DNA of 64,000 bases from Culex pipiens pallens (lineage: Eukaryota; Arthropoda; Insecta; Diptera; Culicidae), in contig NC_068938.1 in assembly GCF_016801865.2 (NCBI RefSeq), positions 68,493,457 to 68,557,456 of the forward strand, written 5' to 3'. The translations under genes were made by a program, and so were the position numbers. Numbering within the stretch: position 1 is the stretch's first letter; the number at the start of each line of letters is the position of its first letter. The notes under the pieces are model-generated. The model worked only from the letters and a program-made list of their open reading frames with translations. It had not been told where the DNA came from and ran no database searches. Shown here piece by piece: positions 21,896 through 33,643 of this stretch.

Positions 21896-22038
21896 AGTTA
21901 AACTTTCAACCTCAAAATTTTCTTACTTTTTTAGAGTTTTTCTTTCCAAAGCTTTTTAAACATCAAAAATTGGATGAATTTTTGGCGAATTTTCAGATCA
22001 AATCCCGTCTTGAGGCGGGGCTGGGTTCTAAAGGGTTA

Positions 22039-23668
22039 TTGACATGTATAATGGATTCAGCGAACATATTTTCTATGTTGAAAATGAAAAAAATGGTGCT
22101 AAAAAAATGGGAAAAAATCGCACTTAATTTAGGACTTTCTAGAATGCTTCCCCCTAAATTGAGAATTGGGAGAAACATTGTTAGTAGTTGTAATCTGCCT
22201 TGAATTTCATTCAAGTTGAACACTACAAGTATCAAAGTCAGTTGAATCCATTTAATTGTAGTCTTCCAGCTTTCAATATCATTAATTTGAGCACATATTC
22301 CTCCAACAATGAAGCTCTCCAAATTTCCAAGCTTTTCCTAGCAAAGTCACTACCGTTAAATATTTAACGAGCTCCAATCTGCCTATTGTCCAAAATCACA
22401 GCTTTTCAGCCCGGTTTCAAGTGTTCCCAGGTAACAATGTTTACGCTTTTTTGCTCAATGACCTCATTGATGGCACTTGTGCTAAATTACTTCCTCTGCT
22501 TCCCTCCTAGACACTGCTGTCACCTTTTTCCCAATTTCCACGGTGAAATCCTCGAAGGGCCCCAAGAATAATGGGTCGTTTTTTGTGTCTGCGGGAGAAA
22601 ACTCTTTCCTCCTGTTCTCGGCGGTGCTAATCTGGCTCAAGAAGCTGCACAAGTGTGTTACAGAAGCTGGAGAATCAGCAGCAGCTTGAGCATCAACCAC
22701 TTGATTTGGGCAGGAGGCCAGCAGCTTGGGTTGGGGTTCCCTAGGAAAAGTTAATTGATTTTGGCATTCTTCTGTCTTTGAGGGGGGTTATGGTGCTCTT
22801 GAAATGTTTCGGCGCGTAATTCAGTGAGATTTACCGAGGTCACTGCCTGACTGGAACGTAAATTTGTGGAAAGAATCGATTATAAGAATTGCAAGACTAA
22901 GTCTGAAGACAATTTGAAAGGTTTCTGCTTAACTTTAGTATTCATAGATCAATCCAACGAAATAGAAAGGTCAACTTCTTTTGATTTCCCATGAGCATTG
23001 AAGGGTTTCAATGCCATATGCATAAATCTAATCTCTTTGATGTCGATCTCAATGCAATCCAGCATAGTTCATACCCGCTAAGAAGAAATACAGACAACTA
23101 TACCAGCACACTTACTTCCTTTCCAAAGGAGTAAATTAGTCACAATGTAATAAATTTTGCTTTTATGAAGTGATTCACCGTCTTCGCACTGTCTTCAAGA
23201 CTCGGTTGCAGCAATTAAATTTCGCCCAATTCTTTCGCAATTTCCCTGCTCATAAAGCACAACTTTTTTTTCTTCTTCGCCAAAAACTCCAGAATCTAAG
23301 AGACTACGAGCGAATAAAACTGCCATAAAGTTCAGCAGTGCGAGTTCCTGTTTTCCAGCGGCAGTCAAAACAACAACAACAACAACTTCACGGGGGGAAA
23401 CAGCACAACAACAAACAGTTTTATTCCAGTTCTTGAACAGCCTTCAGCAGGCAAGGCAGTGGAAGATAGTTCCAGAATGGGATGAGACTGGGCAGATAAA
23501 ATTTCGCCTGTACAATGTCAAAAAATGTGCAGAGTTGGCGTCTTTGGTGGAGCGTTTTGGGAAGGAAAGAACTATTTTGAGAGATAAAAGAGAGGATTTC
23601 AGAAGTTGAGAGTTTTAAAGTTGGAATTTGTTTAAAAAAAAAAACAAGAACTAATTAAAACAAAATTT
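22039..23668. other. Unique non-coding DNA
   Basis: No supported gene. A pyrimidine-rich tract ending in cctcctag at about 22,510 looks like a splice acceptor, but no good open frame follows on the plus strand. The minus strand is open for 72 codons (22,482-22,700) without splice signals. (CAA)n occurs near 23,371-23,385. Confidence 0.4.
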
Positions 23669-24393
23669 TTATGATTTTATGATTTTATGAATTTATGATT
23701 TAATGATTTTATGATTTTATGATTTTATGATTTTATGATTTTATGATTTTATGATTTTATGATTTTATGATTTTATGATTTTATGATTTTATGATTTTAT
23801 GATTTTATGATTTTATGATTTTATGATTTTATGATTTTATGATTTTATGATTTTATGATTTTATGATTTAATGATTTAATGATTTAATGATTTAATGATT
23901 TTATGATTTTATGATTTTATGATTTTATGATTTTATGATTTTATGATTTTATGATTTTATGATTTTATGATTTTATGATTTTATGATTTTATGATTTTAT
24001 GATTTTATGATTTTATGATTTTATGATTTTATGATTTTATGATTTTATGATTTTATGATTTTATGATTTTATGATTTTATGATTTTATGATTTTATGATT
24101 TTATGATTTTATGATTTTATGATTTTATGATTTTATGATTTTATGATTTTATGATTTTATGATTTTATGATTTTATGATTTTATGATTTTATGATTTTAT
24201 GATTTTATGATTTTAAGATTTTATGATTTTATGATTTTATGATTTTATGATTTTATGATTTTATGATTTTATGATTTTATGATTTTATGATTTTATGATT
24301 TTATGATTTTATGATTTTATGATTTTATGATTTTATGATTTTATGATTTTATGATTTTATGATTTTATGATTTAAAGATTTTATGATTTTATG
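23669..24393. repeat. Short-unit tandem array, 8-bp unit atgatttt (block 1)
   Basis: About 90 head-to-tail copies, nearly invariant. Rare variants are atgattta (cluster at about 23,869-23,900) and single changes near 24,215 and 24,373. An insertion at 24,394 separates it from block 2. Confidence 0.97.
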
Positions 24394-24991
24394 ATTCCCA
24401 TATTGTTTTGGTCACCGAGAACTGATGTTAATTTAATCTAATCGGTCTTTATCGGTGAAATCTGACGCAAATTTTAGAGGAAAGATAATGAAATTTTTAG
24501 GTGGATAGGTCGACTAAGAGTCATAGAAGAAGATATAAAGGACGGAAAACTAAGTCAGCGAAGGGCCATTTGAGGAAGTATGTGTGTGTGATCAAGTCTT
24601 TTAGCCTTCTAATTTGGCTCTGTACAAGTACTGAGCGAAACACACAGTAAATGTACAGAGACAACTTATTCCTGCAGCGTCATCCATATGACTCCCGGAC
24701 GGCCAAAAGAAATGATCGCACACCGCCTATACATACAACCGGCACGTTACTTTGGTTCTACCGATGACATTTATTGCGTTCGGATATTTCTGGGATGTGT
24801 CTTGAGCCTTGCTCTGGTAGCTTGGTATTCAAGACAAAGCCGTACTGCATTACCCTTGCGCTCCATAAATAGAACAGTTCTAATTTACTTTTCTTTTATC
24901 CGAAAACTTTTTATTCCCATATTGTTTTCATTATCTTTCCTCTAAAATTTGCGTCAGATTTCACCGATAAAGACCGATTAGATTAAATTAA
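24394..24991. mobile_element. Insert with perfect 66-bp inverted repeat inside the 8-bp array
   Basis: Bases 24,428-24,493 and 24,926-24,991 are exact inverted copies over 66 bp (outer end ttaatttaatctaatcgg). A 16-bp direct repeat, attcccatattgtttt, precedes the left arm (24,394-24,409) and partly overlaps the right arm (24,913-24,928). The ~430-bp core is mixed-composition DNA. A plus-strand ORF of 85 codons (24,688-24,945) is not recognisable. It may be a TIR element inserted into the array, or a fragment rearranged by template switching. Confidence 0.75.
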
Positions 24992-26069
24992 CGATTTTAT
25001 GATTTTATGATTTTATGATTTTATGATTTTATGATTTTATGATTTTATGATTTTATGATTTTATGATTTTATGATTTTATGATTTAATGATTTAATGATT
25101 TTATGATTTTATGATTTTATGATTTTATGATTTTATGATTTTATGATTTTATGATTTTATGATTTTATGATTTTATGATTTTATGATTTTATGATTATAT
25201 GATTTTATGATTTTATGATTTTATGATTTTATGATTTTATGATTTTATGATTTTATGATTTTATGATTTAATGATTTAATGATTTTATGATTTTATGATT
25301 TTATGATTTTATGATTTTATGATTTTATGATTTTATGATTTTATGATTTTATGATTTTATGATTTTATGATTTTATGATTTTATGATTTTATGATTTTAT
25401 GATTTTATGATTTTATGATTTTATGATTTTATGATTTTATGATTTTATGATTTTATGATTTTATGATTTTATGATTTTATGATTTTATGATTTTATGATT
25501 TTATGATTTTATGATTTTATGATTTTATGATTTTATGATTTTATGATTTTATGATTTTATGATTTTATGATTTTATGATTTTATGATTTTATGATTTTAT
25601 GATTTTATGATTTTATGATTTTATGATTTTATGATTTTATGATTTTATGATTTTATGATTTTATGATTTTATGATTTTATGATTTTATGATTTTATGATT
25701 TTATGATTTTATGATTTTATGATTTTATGATTTTATGATTTTATGATTTTATGATTTTATGATTTTATGATTTTATGATTTTATGATTTTATGATTTTAT
25801 GATTTTATGATTTTATGATTTTATGATTTTATGATTTTATGATTTTATGATTTTATGATTTTATGATTTTATGATTTTATGATTTTATGATTTTATGATT
25901 TTATGATTTTATGATTTTATGATTTTATGATTTTATGATTTTATGATTTTATGATTTTATGATTTTATGATTTTATGATTTTATGATTTTATGATTTTAT
26001 GATTTTATGATTTTATGATTTTATGATTTTATGATTTTCTGATTTTATGATTTTATGATTTTATGATTT
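24992..26069. repeat. Short-unit tandem array, 8-bp unit atgatttt (block 2)
   Basis: About 134 copies of the same unit in the same orientation and phase type as block 1. Variant atgattta pairs occur near 25,081-25,096 and 25,265-25,280. The array ends in tgatttatcatttg. Confidence 0.97.
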
Positions 26070-26708
26070 ATCATTTGTTTTAAAAACAATTCTTTTTGCA
26101 AAACAACCTGGAGATACCATCTGCTTAAATTTTTCCTTTCTGCACCAGTGAAACTGTTGCTGTAATTATTTATAGCCTTATTATTGCATACATATCCGGC
26201 TCATAAACAAAAACTTCCAATCTTCTTCTTTCCCTTCGAAAGCAACAAACAAAAAATCCCCGTAAAATTCCGGATGCATAAGACACCGAAAGTCCACCGA
26301 CTCCTGGCAAAACAGCAACAGTAAAAAGCTTTTCTGCATACGAGATTGGAGTTTTCCGCCCTTCTCGGACTGGTAATGAAGATGATGAAAAAGAAAAACA
26401 GGAACGTTAAGAAGTTGAGGATCATCCGGAATTCCAAGTGGTCGGTCGGAAGTTCAACAAATTCCGGCCCAAGTCAAGGGGGAAGAACGGAGTAAACACA
26501 AAAGTGAGGGGGAAGGTAGTCCTTGACCAGATGCAGCAATCATTAGCCTTAAGGGTTGAGTAGTGCTAAACTGGCTAACTTTAAACGTAAATATTGCTTT
26601 GAGCGATTTGGGTGGAGAGAGATAAACTTTAATCGTAATTTTATGAGGTTCTTCAATACGACTGATTAAATCTGCAAAATAGATAACTAAATTGGAAAGT
26701 AATTAGAT
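26070..26708. other. Unique spacer between two tandem arrays
   Basis: Mixed-composition sequence with no supported gene. The minus-strand ORF at 26,201-26,437 is F- and C-rich and not protein-like. Confidence 0.4.
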
Positions 26709-28190
26709 AAACATTAAACATTAAACATTAAACATTAAACATTAAACATTAAACATTAAACATTAAACATTAAACATTAAACATTAAACATTAAACATTA
26801 AACATTAAACATTAAACATTAAACATTAAACATTAAACATTAAACATTAAACATTAAACATTAAACATTAAACATTAAACATTAAACATTAAACATTAAA
26901 CATTAAACATTAAACATTAAACATTAAACATTAAACATTAAACATTAAACATTAAACATTAAACATTAAACATTAAACATTAAACATTAAACATTAAACA
27001 TTAAACATTAAACATTAAACATTAAACATTAAACATTAAACATTAAACATTAAACATTAAACATTAAACATTAAACATTAAACATTAAACATTAAACATT
27101 AAACATTAAACATTAAACATTAAACATTAAACATTAAACATTAAACATTAAACATTAAACATTAAACATTAAACATTAAACATTAAACATTAAACATTAA
27201 ACATTAAACATTAAACATTAAACATTAAACATTAAACATTAAACATTAAACATTAAACATTAAACATTAAACATTAAACATTAAACATTAAACATTAAAC
27301 ATTAAACATTAAACATTAAACATTAAACATTAAACATTAAACATTAAACATTAAACATTAAACATTAAACATTAAACATTAAACATTAAACATTAAACAT
27401 TAAACATTAAACATTAAACATTAAACATTAAACATTAAACATTAAACATTAAACATTAAACATTAAACATTAAACATTAAACATTAAACATTAAACATTA
27501 AACATTAAACATTAAACATTAAACATTAAACATTAAACATTAAACATTAAACATTAAACATTAAACATTAAACATTAAACATTAAACATTAAACATTAAA
27601 CATTAAACATTAAACATTAAACATTAAACATTAAACATTAAACATTAAACATTAAACATTAAACATTAAACATTAAACATTAAACATTAAACATTAAACA
27701 TTAAACATTAAACATTAAACATTAAACATTAAACATTAAACATTAAACATTAAACATTAAACATTAAACATTAAACATTAAACATTAAACATTAAACATT
27801 AAACATTAAACATTAAACATTAAACATTAAACATTAAACATTAAACATTAAACATTAAACATTAAACATTAAACATTAAACATTAAACATTAAACATTAA
27901 ACATTAAACATTAAACATTAAACATTAAACATTAAACATTAAACATTAAACATTAAACATTAAACATTAAACATTAAACATTAAACATTAAACATTAAAC
28001 ATTAAACATTAAACATTAAACATTAAACATTAAACATTAAACATTAAACATTAAACATTAAACATTAAACATTAAACATTAAACATTAAACATTAAACAT
28101 TAAACATTGAACATTGAACATTAAACATTAAACATTAAACATTAAACATTAAACATTAAACATTAAACATTAAACATTAAACATTAAACA
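26709..28190. repeat. Short-unit tandem array, 7-bp unit attaaac
   Basis: About 211 head-to-tail copies over 1.48 kb, almost perfectly homogeneous. The only variants are two adjacent attgaac units near 28,107-28,120. The unit differs from the insect telomere repeat TTAGG. Confidence 0.98.
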
Positions 28191-28198
28191 ATTCCTTT

Positions 28199-28370
28199 TT
28201 AAGGGTGTTTTTCGGAATTGCAAAAAATATTACATGGAAATTGTTGCAAAACTTGATTTTTTCAGCACTCGTCGTATTTATACAACTCGGTAAATCTCGT
28301 TAGATAAATGTACGACAAGTGCTGAAAAAATCATCTTTTTGCAACTTGTTGCATAAACTACTAGTTTGCA
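28199..28370. mobile_element. gtgctgaaaa element, copy 2 (partial, reverse)
   Basis: It shares gtgtttttcggaattgcaaa, the gattttttcagcac and gtgctgaaaaaatc hairpin, and ttgcataaactacta with the copy at 21,466, in inverse order. It abuts the 7-bp array on its left. Confidence 0.65.
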
Positions 28371-29135
28371 ACTTGTGACACGAATATAGGACTATAACTA
28401 ATTCATGTTTTTGTTGAAAGTTCGATTTCAATAAGGGTAATTCTCCGCCAACTCACACAGCAGTTGCCCCGACCCCTCTTCGATTTGCGTGAAACTTTGT
28501 CCTAAGGGGTAACTTTTGTCCCTGATCACGAATCCGAGGTCCGTTTTTTGATATCTCGTGACGGAGGGGCGGTACGACCCCTTCCATTTTAGAACATGCG
28601 AAAAAAGAGGTGTTTTTCAATAATTTGCAGCCTGAAACGGTGATGAGATAGAAATTTTGTGTCAAAGAGACTTTTATGTAAAATTAGATGCCCGATTAGT
28701 GGCGTACTCAGAATTCCGAAAAAACGTATTTTTCATCGAAAAAAAAACACTAAAAAAGTTTTAAAAATTCTCCCATTTTCCTTTACTCCACTGTAAAAAA
28801 TTTTGGAACATGTCATTTTATGGGAAATTTATTGTACTTTTCGAATCTACATTGACCCAGAAGGGTCATTTTTCATTTAGAACAAAAAATTTCATTTTAA
28901 AATTTCGTGTTTTTTTCTAACTTTGCAGGGTTATTTTTTAGAGTGTAACAATGTTCTACAAAAATGTAGAGCAGGCAATTACAAAAATTTTGATATATAG
29001 ACATAAGGAGTTTGCTTATAAACATGACGAGTTATCGCGATTTTACGAAAAAAAGTTTGGAAAAAATTGGTTGTCGTCGATCATGGCCGTTAATTTTTTT
29101 TTCCGGTTTAAAGGTTTTTTATTTATAGGTAATCT

Positions 29136-32100
29136 TCAAATATAACAAATCCATTTTCCAAAAACTCTGTCGTAAAATTTCTTGTCGTTCCATCGTTTCT
29201 CCCTAACTTTACATTCAAAATCTGCTACTGTACCATTTCCAAAGTTTTTCAAATTGTAGGCAATTGCTTCAACTACTAACCACAAACCTAATTTTTCTTT
29301 TTCATTTTTAAACGTTTTCCCTAGCAACTCCTCAGGGTCTACAATGTCTAAGCCTAGTTTTCTAATTATAGTTGTTTTTACGCTATTCCAAACTAATCTA
29401 CTGCTGCTACATAACTTTATACGATGCTTTGATGTATCTAACTTATTACAATATTCACACAAATTTGTATTAGTATCCCTAACCTTATGGCGAAAAAGTT
29501 TTGCTTTTGTTGGAATAAGATCATTGAGCATAATGAATAGCGAATGTTTTTCTTCAGAGGAAATGAAATTCGATTGTATATTCTGCCAATAATTTTGCCA
29601 CGGCAATTCAGGGAACTCGGTTGCGATTTTGATTTTAATATTTTGCTTACTAATCAACAAACGGTAGATTTTTTTGCTTGTGTTTAAATCAGTATCGTTT
29701 GATATTTCTTCTGCCAAACTTAGCCACTCACGTGAGTTCCGACTAAGCGTGTTGTTAGTTTGCTGTGATAACATGAATGAATCTTTGATACCGTCTTGAC
29801 TAGGAAATAATATGTTTTTTACAAATAGTGCTTTACATTTACTTTCAACATCAACGAGAGATAGTCCTCCTTGATCAACGTCTAAGTATAACTGATCAAA
29901 TTTAACTTTGTATAATCCAACACCTTTAAAAATAAAATTTCTGCAGATCGTTCTGATTTCAGCGATATTTGAATTATTAGGAGGGAAAACTTGTGCTATG
30001 TACCATAATTTAGATAAAATAATTTGATTTAAAATCCATGATTTTTGGTAAATGTTTAGTTTTCTTTTATGATGAATCGAAATTAAAAACTTAATGTTAA
30101 GTATAATTCTAGAGTAATTGTTTTCAATGATAGTGTTAAAATTTTCAGATAAATCTATTCCTAGTATTCTGAGCGATGAGACCTCTTTGAGAACATGTGG
30201 ACCCGAGAGGCAATTGTTTAGTCTCATGTATTGAGACTTTCCAACATTCAACCTAATTTTAGCAAAAATGCTGAAATAGTTGATGAGCTCCAAGGTCTTA
30301 TCAAATTCGTGATTATTGCGAATAACGACATTAATGTCATCTGCATAGTCAATAACTTTCAAAAAGCTATTATCTATTAGACAACCTCTAACGTCATCGT
30401 AAAGCATGCGAATAAGTGGTTCTATGTAAATGATGAATAAAGCCATGCTCAAAGGGCACCCTTGGCGAACAGATGATTTTATGAAAATGTTATTAGTGAG
30501 AAAACCGTTAAATAGTATCTTAGAGGAAGCATTTTTATACAGATTACGAATTAAGTTAACAAATTGAATTGGGAAACCAAATTTTTCTAAGGTTAGCCAA
30601 AGAAAATGATGATCAACCCTATCGAAAGCCTTTTCCAAATCGAAACTTGCAACAAGTACTTTTAATGATTTAGATTTTTTTGCTTTGATAATTAGATTTC
30701 TAAGCAGTTTTAGATTTGTGATACAAGATTTTTCAGAAATACCTGCAGCTTGACCTGGTCCAATTAAAGAATCCATAAGGGGTTGTAATCGATTCATAAT
30801 GATTTTAGCAAAAAGTTTGTAATCACAGTTCAACATGCTAATCGGACGTTTGTCAGAAATTTCAAAGGATTGTTCTTTTTTAGGAATTAATGTTACTATC
30901 CCTTCAACGAAAGCCGTATTAGGAATCTCCCCCATCAAAAATAGATTAAAAAGTTTCAAAAGGTCATTTTTTATTTCGTCAAAGAAAGTACAGTAAAATT
31001 CGTATGTCAGTCCATCTGGTCCTGGACTTTTCTTTTTAGAAGCTTGTTGTAGTGCCTCTTGTAGTTCGTTGAGATCAATTGGTTTTATTAAATTATTGCT
31101 TTGTTCAAGAGTTAAACGGTTTTTCACGTGATTAAAAATATTATTTACACCTGGATAAAAAGTTTTATCGCCTTCGAATAATAAGCTAAAATGATTTTCT
31201 AAAGCTAATTGAAGTTTAGTTTTCTCAGAAGTAAGGTTACCATTAATTAAAAGTTTCATAATAAAGTTTTTTGCAGCGTTTTTAGAAATTTGGAATGTAC
31301 TTACTTTCTCGTCTTCAATTATATTTTCTGGTTGGATTTTTAATTTTAAATTTGAAAGTCGATTTTGTTCAATATTCATCAATTTGGATTTTACAAAAGA
31401 TAGTTCCTTCTCAACATTTTCATTGTTGCTTTGTTTGCATGATATTTCTCTAAGACAACCGTAAAGGAAGCTTTTACTAGATGTTATAAATTTATTCAAT
31501 TCAAAAGATCTTGTTTTAAAAAATGATTTTGCTTTTGGTTTAAAATGTTCAATCCACCATCGACAAAAATTATTGTTATATGCAAATCTTTGTCTGGTGT
31601 TTTGAATTTCTAAAACAAATTCACGTTTGATATCCTCATCATGCAAAAAAGAGGGATTTATTTTCCAGAAACCTCTACCGGTGGAAGTGACGTTAGAATT
31701 TGAGTCAACATTAAATTTCAAAACTATTGCACGGTGATCAGAGAAGGCAGTTGTTAATGTATCGAAACTTAAAACTTTTTCCAAAAAGTCTTTTGGTCCA
31801 TAAATTCTATCAATCCTGGATGCAGAATCTCCTCTGAAAAATGTATAAATCGTATTACGGTGAATTGAATTTCCGATATCGATTAAATCAAGATTTGATG
31901 TTAGGTCTTTCAGTCCTTGGCATAAATTTTTCACGGTTCCGTTTGAATCCGAATTTAAAAGAATACAATTAAAATCGCCTAGAATTACGTTGGGATGGGC
32001 AGCAGATAGGTGTGGGATGATATCATTTGAAAACAGAACGTCACGTTGGTGTCGGTATTGTGATCCGGAATGACCATAAACGTTGATAAAGTGAACTTTA

Positions 32101-32384
32101 TCGATTGTGACCGACAGAATTCGACCATTTGGGTTCATTAACATGTTATCAAACTCGATATTTTTTCTAATCAACACAGCAGTTCCTTTGTTGTCGACAC
32201 TGATATTAACAAAAGCAAAATGGGAAGCAAGAAATTTAAAGTTTTCAAATGACACTTCCTGAAGAAAAACAATATCAAGATCATTATTCCACACGAAGTC
32301 CTTCAATAAACCTAGCTTGATGTTAGTGCTAATAGCGTTGATGTTAATTGTGGCTAGTTTTCTAGAGAATGTTGTTGTGGCCAT
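29136..32384 (-). CDS. LINE ORF2: endonuclease / reverse transcriptase
   Basis: This 1,082-residue protein nicks target DNA and copies the LINE RNA from the nick (target-primed reverse transcription). Residues 10-225 form an exonuclease-endonuclease-phosphatase (APE-like) domain with LQEV (E43), GDFN (136-139), SRIDR (189-193) and SDH (215-217). Reverse transcriptase motifs follow: SPGPDG (453-458), RPISMLNCDYK (513-523), FDLEKAFDRV (581-590, catalytic D582), VRQGCPLS (639-646) and YADD (680-683), so the catalytic aspartates are all present. A C-terminal zinc finger C976-x2-C979-x7-H987-x4-C992 resembles the zf-RVT type. There is no RNase H domain. The ATG start lies 62 bp after the ORF1 stop. 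No stop or frameshift is seen, so it looks functional. Codon use is A/T-rich, in contrast to G+C-rich ORF1. Confidence 0.95.
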   Translation of the reverse strand: MATTTFSRKLATININAISTNIKLGLLKDFVWNNDLDIVFLQEVSFENFKFLASHFAFVNISVDNKGTAVLIRKNIEFDNMLMNPNGRILSVTIDKVHFINVYGHSGSQYRHQRDVLFSNDIIPHLSAAHPNVILGDFNCILLNSDSNGTVKNLCQGLKDLTSNLDLIDIGNSIHRNTIYTFFRGDSASRIDRIYGPKDFLEKVLSFDTLTTAFSDHRAIVLKFNVDSNSNVTSTGRGFWKINPSFLHDEDIKREFVLEIQNTRQRFAYNNNFCRWWIEHFKPKAKSFFKTRSFELNKFITSSKSFLYGCLREISCKQSNNENVEKELSFVKSKLMNIEQNRLSNLKLKIQPENIIEDEKVSTFQISKNAAKNFIMKLLINGNLTSEKTKLQLALENHFSLLFEGDKTFYPGVNNIFNHVKNRLTLEQSNNLIKPIDLNELQEALQQASKKKSPGPDGLTYEFYCTFFDEIKNDLLKLFNLFLMGEIPNTAFVEGIVTLIPKKEQSFEISDKRPISMLNCDYKLFAKIIMNRLQPLMDSLIGPGQAAGISEKSCITNLKLLRNLIIKAKKSKSLKVLVASFDLEKAFDRVDHHFLWLTLEKFGFPIQFVNLIRNLYKNASSKILFNGFLTNNIFIKSSVRQGCPLSMALFIIYIEPLIRMLYDDVRGCLIDNSFLKVIDYADDINVVIRNNHEFDKTLELINYFSIFAKIRLNVGKSQYMRLNNCLSGPHVLKEVSSLRILGIDLSENFNTIIENNYSRIILNIKFLISIHHKRKLNIYQKSWILNQIILSKLWYIAQVFPPNNSNIAEIRTICRNFIFKGVGLYKVKFDQLYLDVDQGGLSLVDVESKCKALFVKNILFPSQDGIKDSFMLSQQTNNTLSRNSREWLSLAEEISNDTDLNTSKKIYRLLISKQNIKIKIATEFPELPWQNYWQNIQSNFISSEEKHSLFIMLNDLIPTKAKLFRHKVRDTNTNLCEYCNKLDTSKHRIKLCSSSRLVWNSVKTTIIRKLGLDIVDPEELLGKTFKNEKEKLGLWLVVEAIAYNLKNFGNGTVADFECKVREKRWNDKKFYDRVFGKWICYI

Positions 32385-32446
32385 TATTAAGATGTTTTTT
32401 TTTTTAGTTATTGATGGTACGATAAAACGATGGAACGATGGATGAT

Positions 32447-33643
32447 TTAGGTTGTCTTCTTCTTCTTGTTGCGTTTACCATTTGGAACCGGAATGAACCC
32501 ATCCCCCTCTCCAGTTGGCCCACCCTTTCCCTTACCCCCCTTTCCCTTCCCACCCAGCTTACCCGCATCACCCTCAGAAGAGACCGGAGAGGAACTCTTC
32601 GTTCGCTTCAGCAACGTCTGGCGATCGAGTTCGCTGATCTCGGCGTCCATCGCGTCGGTGTCTGCTTTGTCGATGTGTTCTTCGCTCACGCCGCCCGGCC
32701 GCAAAGCGTCCAGCACGCCGTCGTTGGTGTTAGTGTCCACTGTTTGCTTGGTTGTTGTGGTGCTTGCAGATGGTGCTACCGTTGTCGATGATATTGGTGC
32801 TGGAGTGGAGACGCTTGGTGATGTTGTCGTGGAAGCGCTCGGTACCGCTACCGTTGTAGTGGTGGAGGCGCTAGGTACTGCTTGCGTTGATGTCGTGGTG
32901 ATCGGGTTTTGTGTGTCGTCGTTCTTTTTCTGGTTAAGCAACGTCATCGCAGGAGCGATCGGCTGGCCGAAATCGATGATCGGTTTTGCAGGCCTACCAA
33001 GGGACGGCGTCGAGCTGCCGCTGCCTCCGCTGCTGCCGCTGCCACTACCGCTGCCTGTTGAGATCGCCGCCATTTTGGGGCAATTCTGCTTGACGTACCC
33101 TTCTGCCTTGCAGAAAAAGCACTTATTTTTGAGCCCATCATAGAAGATGCGGGCTCGGAAATGTCCTATGTAAAGGTGTGCAGGAATTTCCTTCGCCACC
33201 TCCATGTGCACCCCTCGTACACCGGTGAAAATGTTCACCTTCAGCTCGTTGGGAAAACGTTCGCGCACGTGCTGCCGTATGGTCCCGTACTGACCCAGCA
33301 CATACTGGATCGTGGCGTCGTCAATCTCCGGTGGCAGATTGAAGATCCGGACGTACCGGAAGACGCGTGATGCCTGCTCTACCGCTACCCTTGCCGTTGT
33401 TCCGTCCTCGAACTTGAACTGGTAGTGTTCGTCCGATTCGGCGATGAACGCCGAGAAAGTCTCCTCGTCAATCAGCTTGACGTAAAACTGGCCGCCATTC
33501 TCGTCCTTGTAAATGCTGTGGATATCCGCTGCTGACAGCTTCAGGGTGTCCATCGAGAACTTCAGCACGTCCAGGTACGACGGTACCTTGATTCCTGGTC
33601 CGAAGACCAACTTCGCAGTGTTCTTTCGTACACTGTTCGCCAT
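32447..33643 (-). CDS. LINE ORF1: RNA-binding gag-like protein
   Basis: ORF1 proteins coat LINE RNA and help deliver it to the target. I place the start at the ATG at 33,643 (MANSVRKNTAKLVFGPG), giving 398 residues. The frame is open upstream for 63 more codons but has no earlier ATG. Residues ~96-166 (YVRIFNLPPEIDDATIQYVL, then QYGTI) look like an RRM-type fold. A zinc knuckle follows at 175-188, written C-FF-C-KAEG-Y-VKQN-C, in which the usual histidine is tyrosine (codon TAC). A Gly/Ser linker, a Thr/Val/Pro/Ala low-complexity stretch and a basic Lys-rich tail complete it. The gene is far richer in G+C than ORF2. Opposite-strand ORFs here (for example 32,466-33,143) are shadows. Confidence 0.9.
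   Translation of the reverse strand: MANSVRKNTAKLVFGPGIKVPSYLDVLKFSMDTLKLSAADIHSIYKDENGGQFYVKLIDEETFSAFIAESDEHYQFKFEDGTTARVAVEQASRVFRYVRIFNLPPEIDDATIQYVLGQYGTIRQHVRERFPNELKVNIFTGVRGVHMEVAKEIPAHLYIGHFRARIFYDGLKNKCFFCKAEGYVKQNCPKMAAISTGSGSGSGSSGGSGSSTPSLGRPAKPIIDFGQPIAPAMTLLNQKKNDDTQNPITTTSTQAVPSASTTTTVAVPSASTTTSPSVSTPAPISSTTVAPSASTTTTKQTVDTNTNDGVLDALRPGGVSEEHIDKADTDAMDAEISELDRQTLLKRTKSSSPVSSEGDAGKLGGKGKGGKGKGGPTGEGDGFIPVPNGKRNKKKKTT

Larger units (their letters stand above)
20712..22038 (+). mobile_element. Copy 4 of the ttaaccctctactgccc family, twice interrupted
   Basis: The family start (taacccttaactgccc) runs to about 20,878 and resumes at about 21,372 (cgtataggaaatgatagtaa) after an unidentified insert. 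It stops at about 21,465, resumes at about 21,896 after a second insert, and ends in ggcggggctggg and gggtta near 22,038. The order of blocks equals that in copies 1-3. Confidence 0.75.

Noticed and set aside
26709..28190. Telomeric repeat array
   Set aside because: The attaaac unit is not the insect TTAGG repeat, and dipterans generally lack short telomerase repeats. The array is internal.
32466..33143. 225-codon plus-strand ORF
   Set aside because: It is antisense to LINE ORF1, which has recognisable domains. The antisense peptide is a shadow rich in Val, Pro and Leu.
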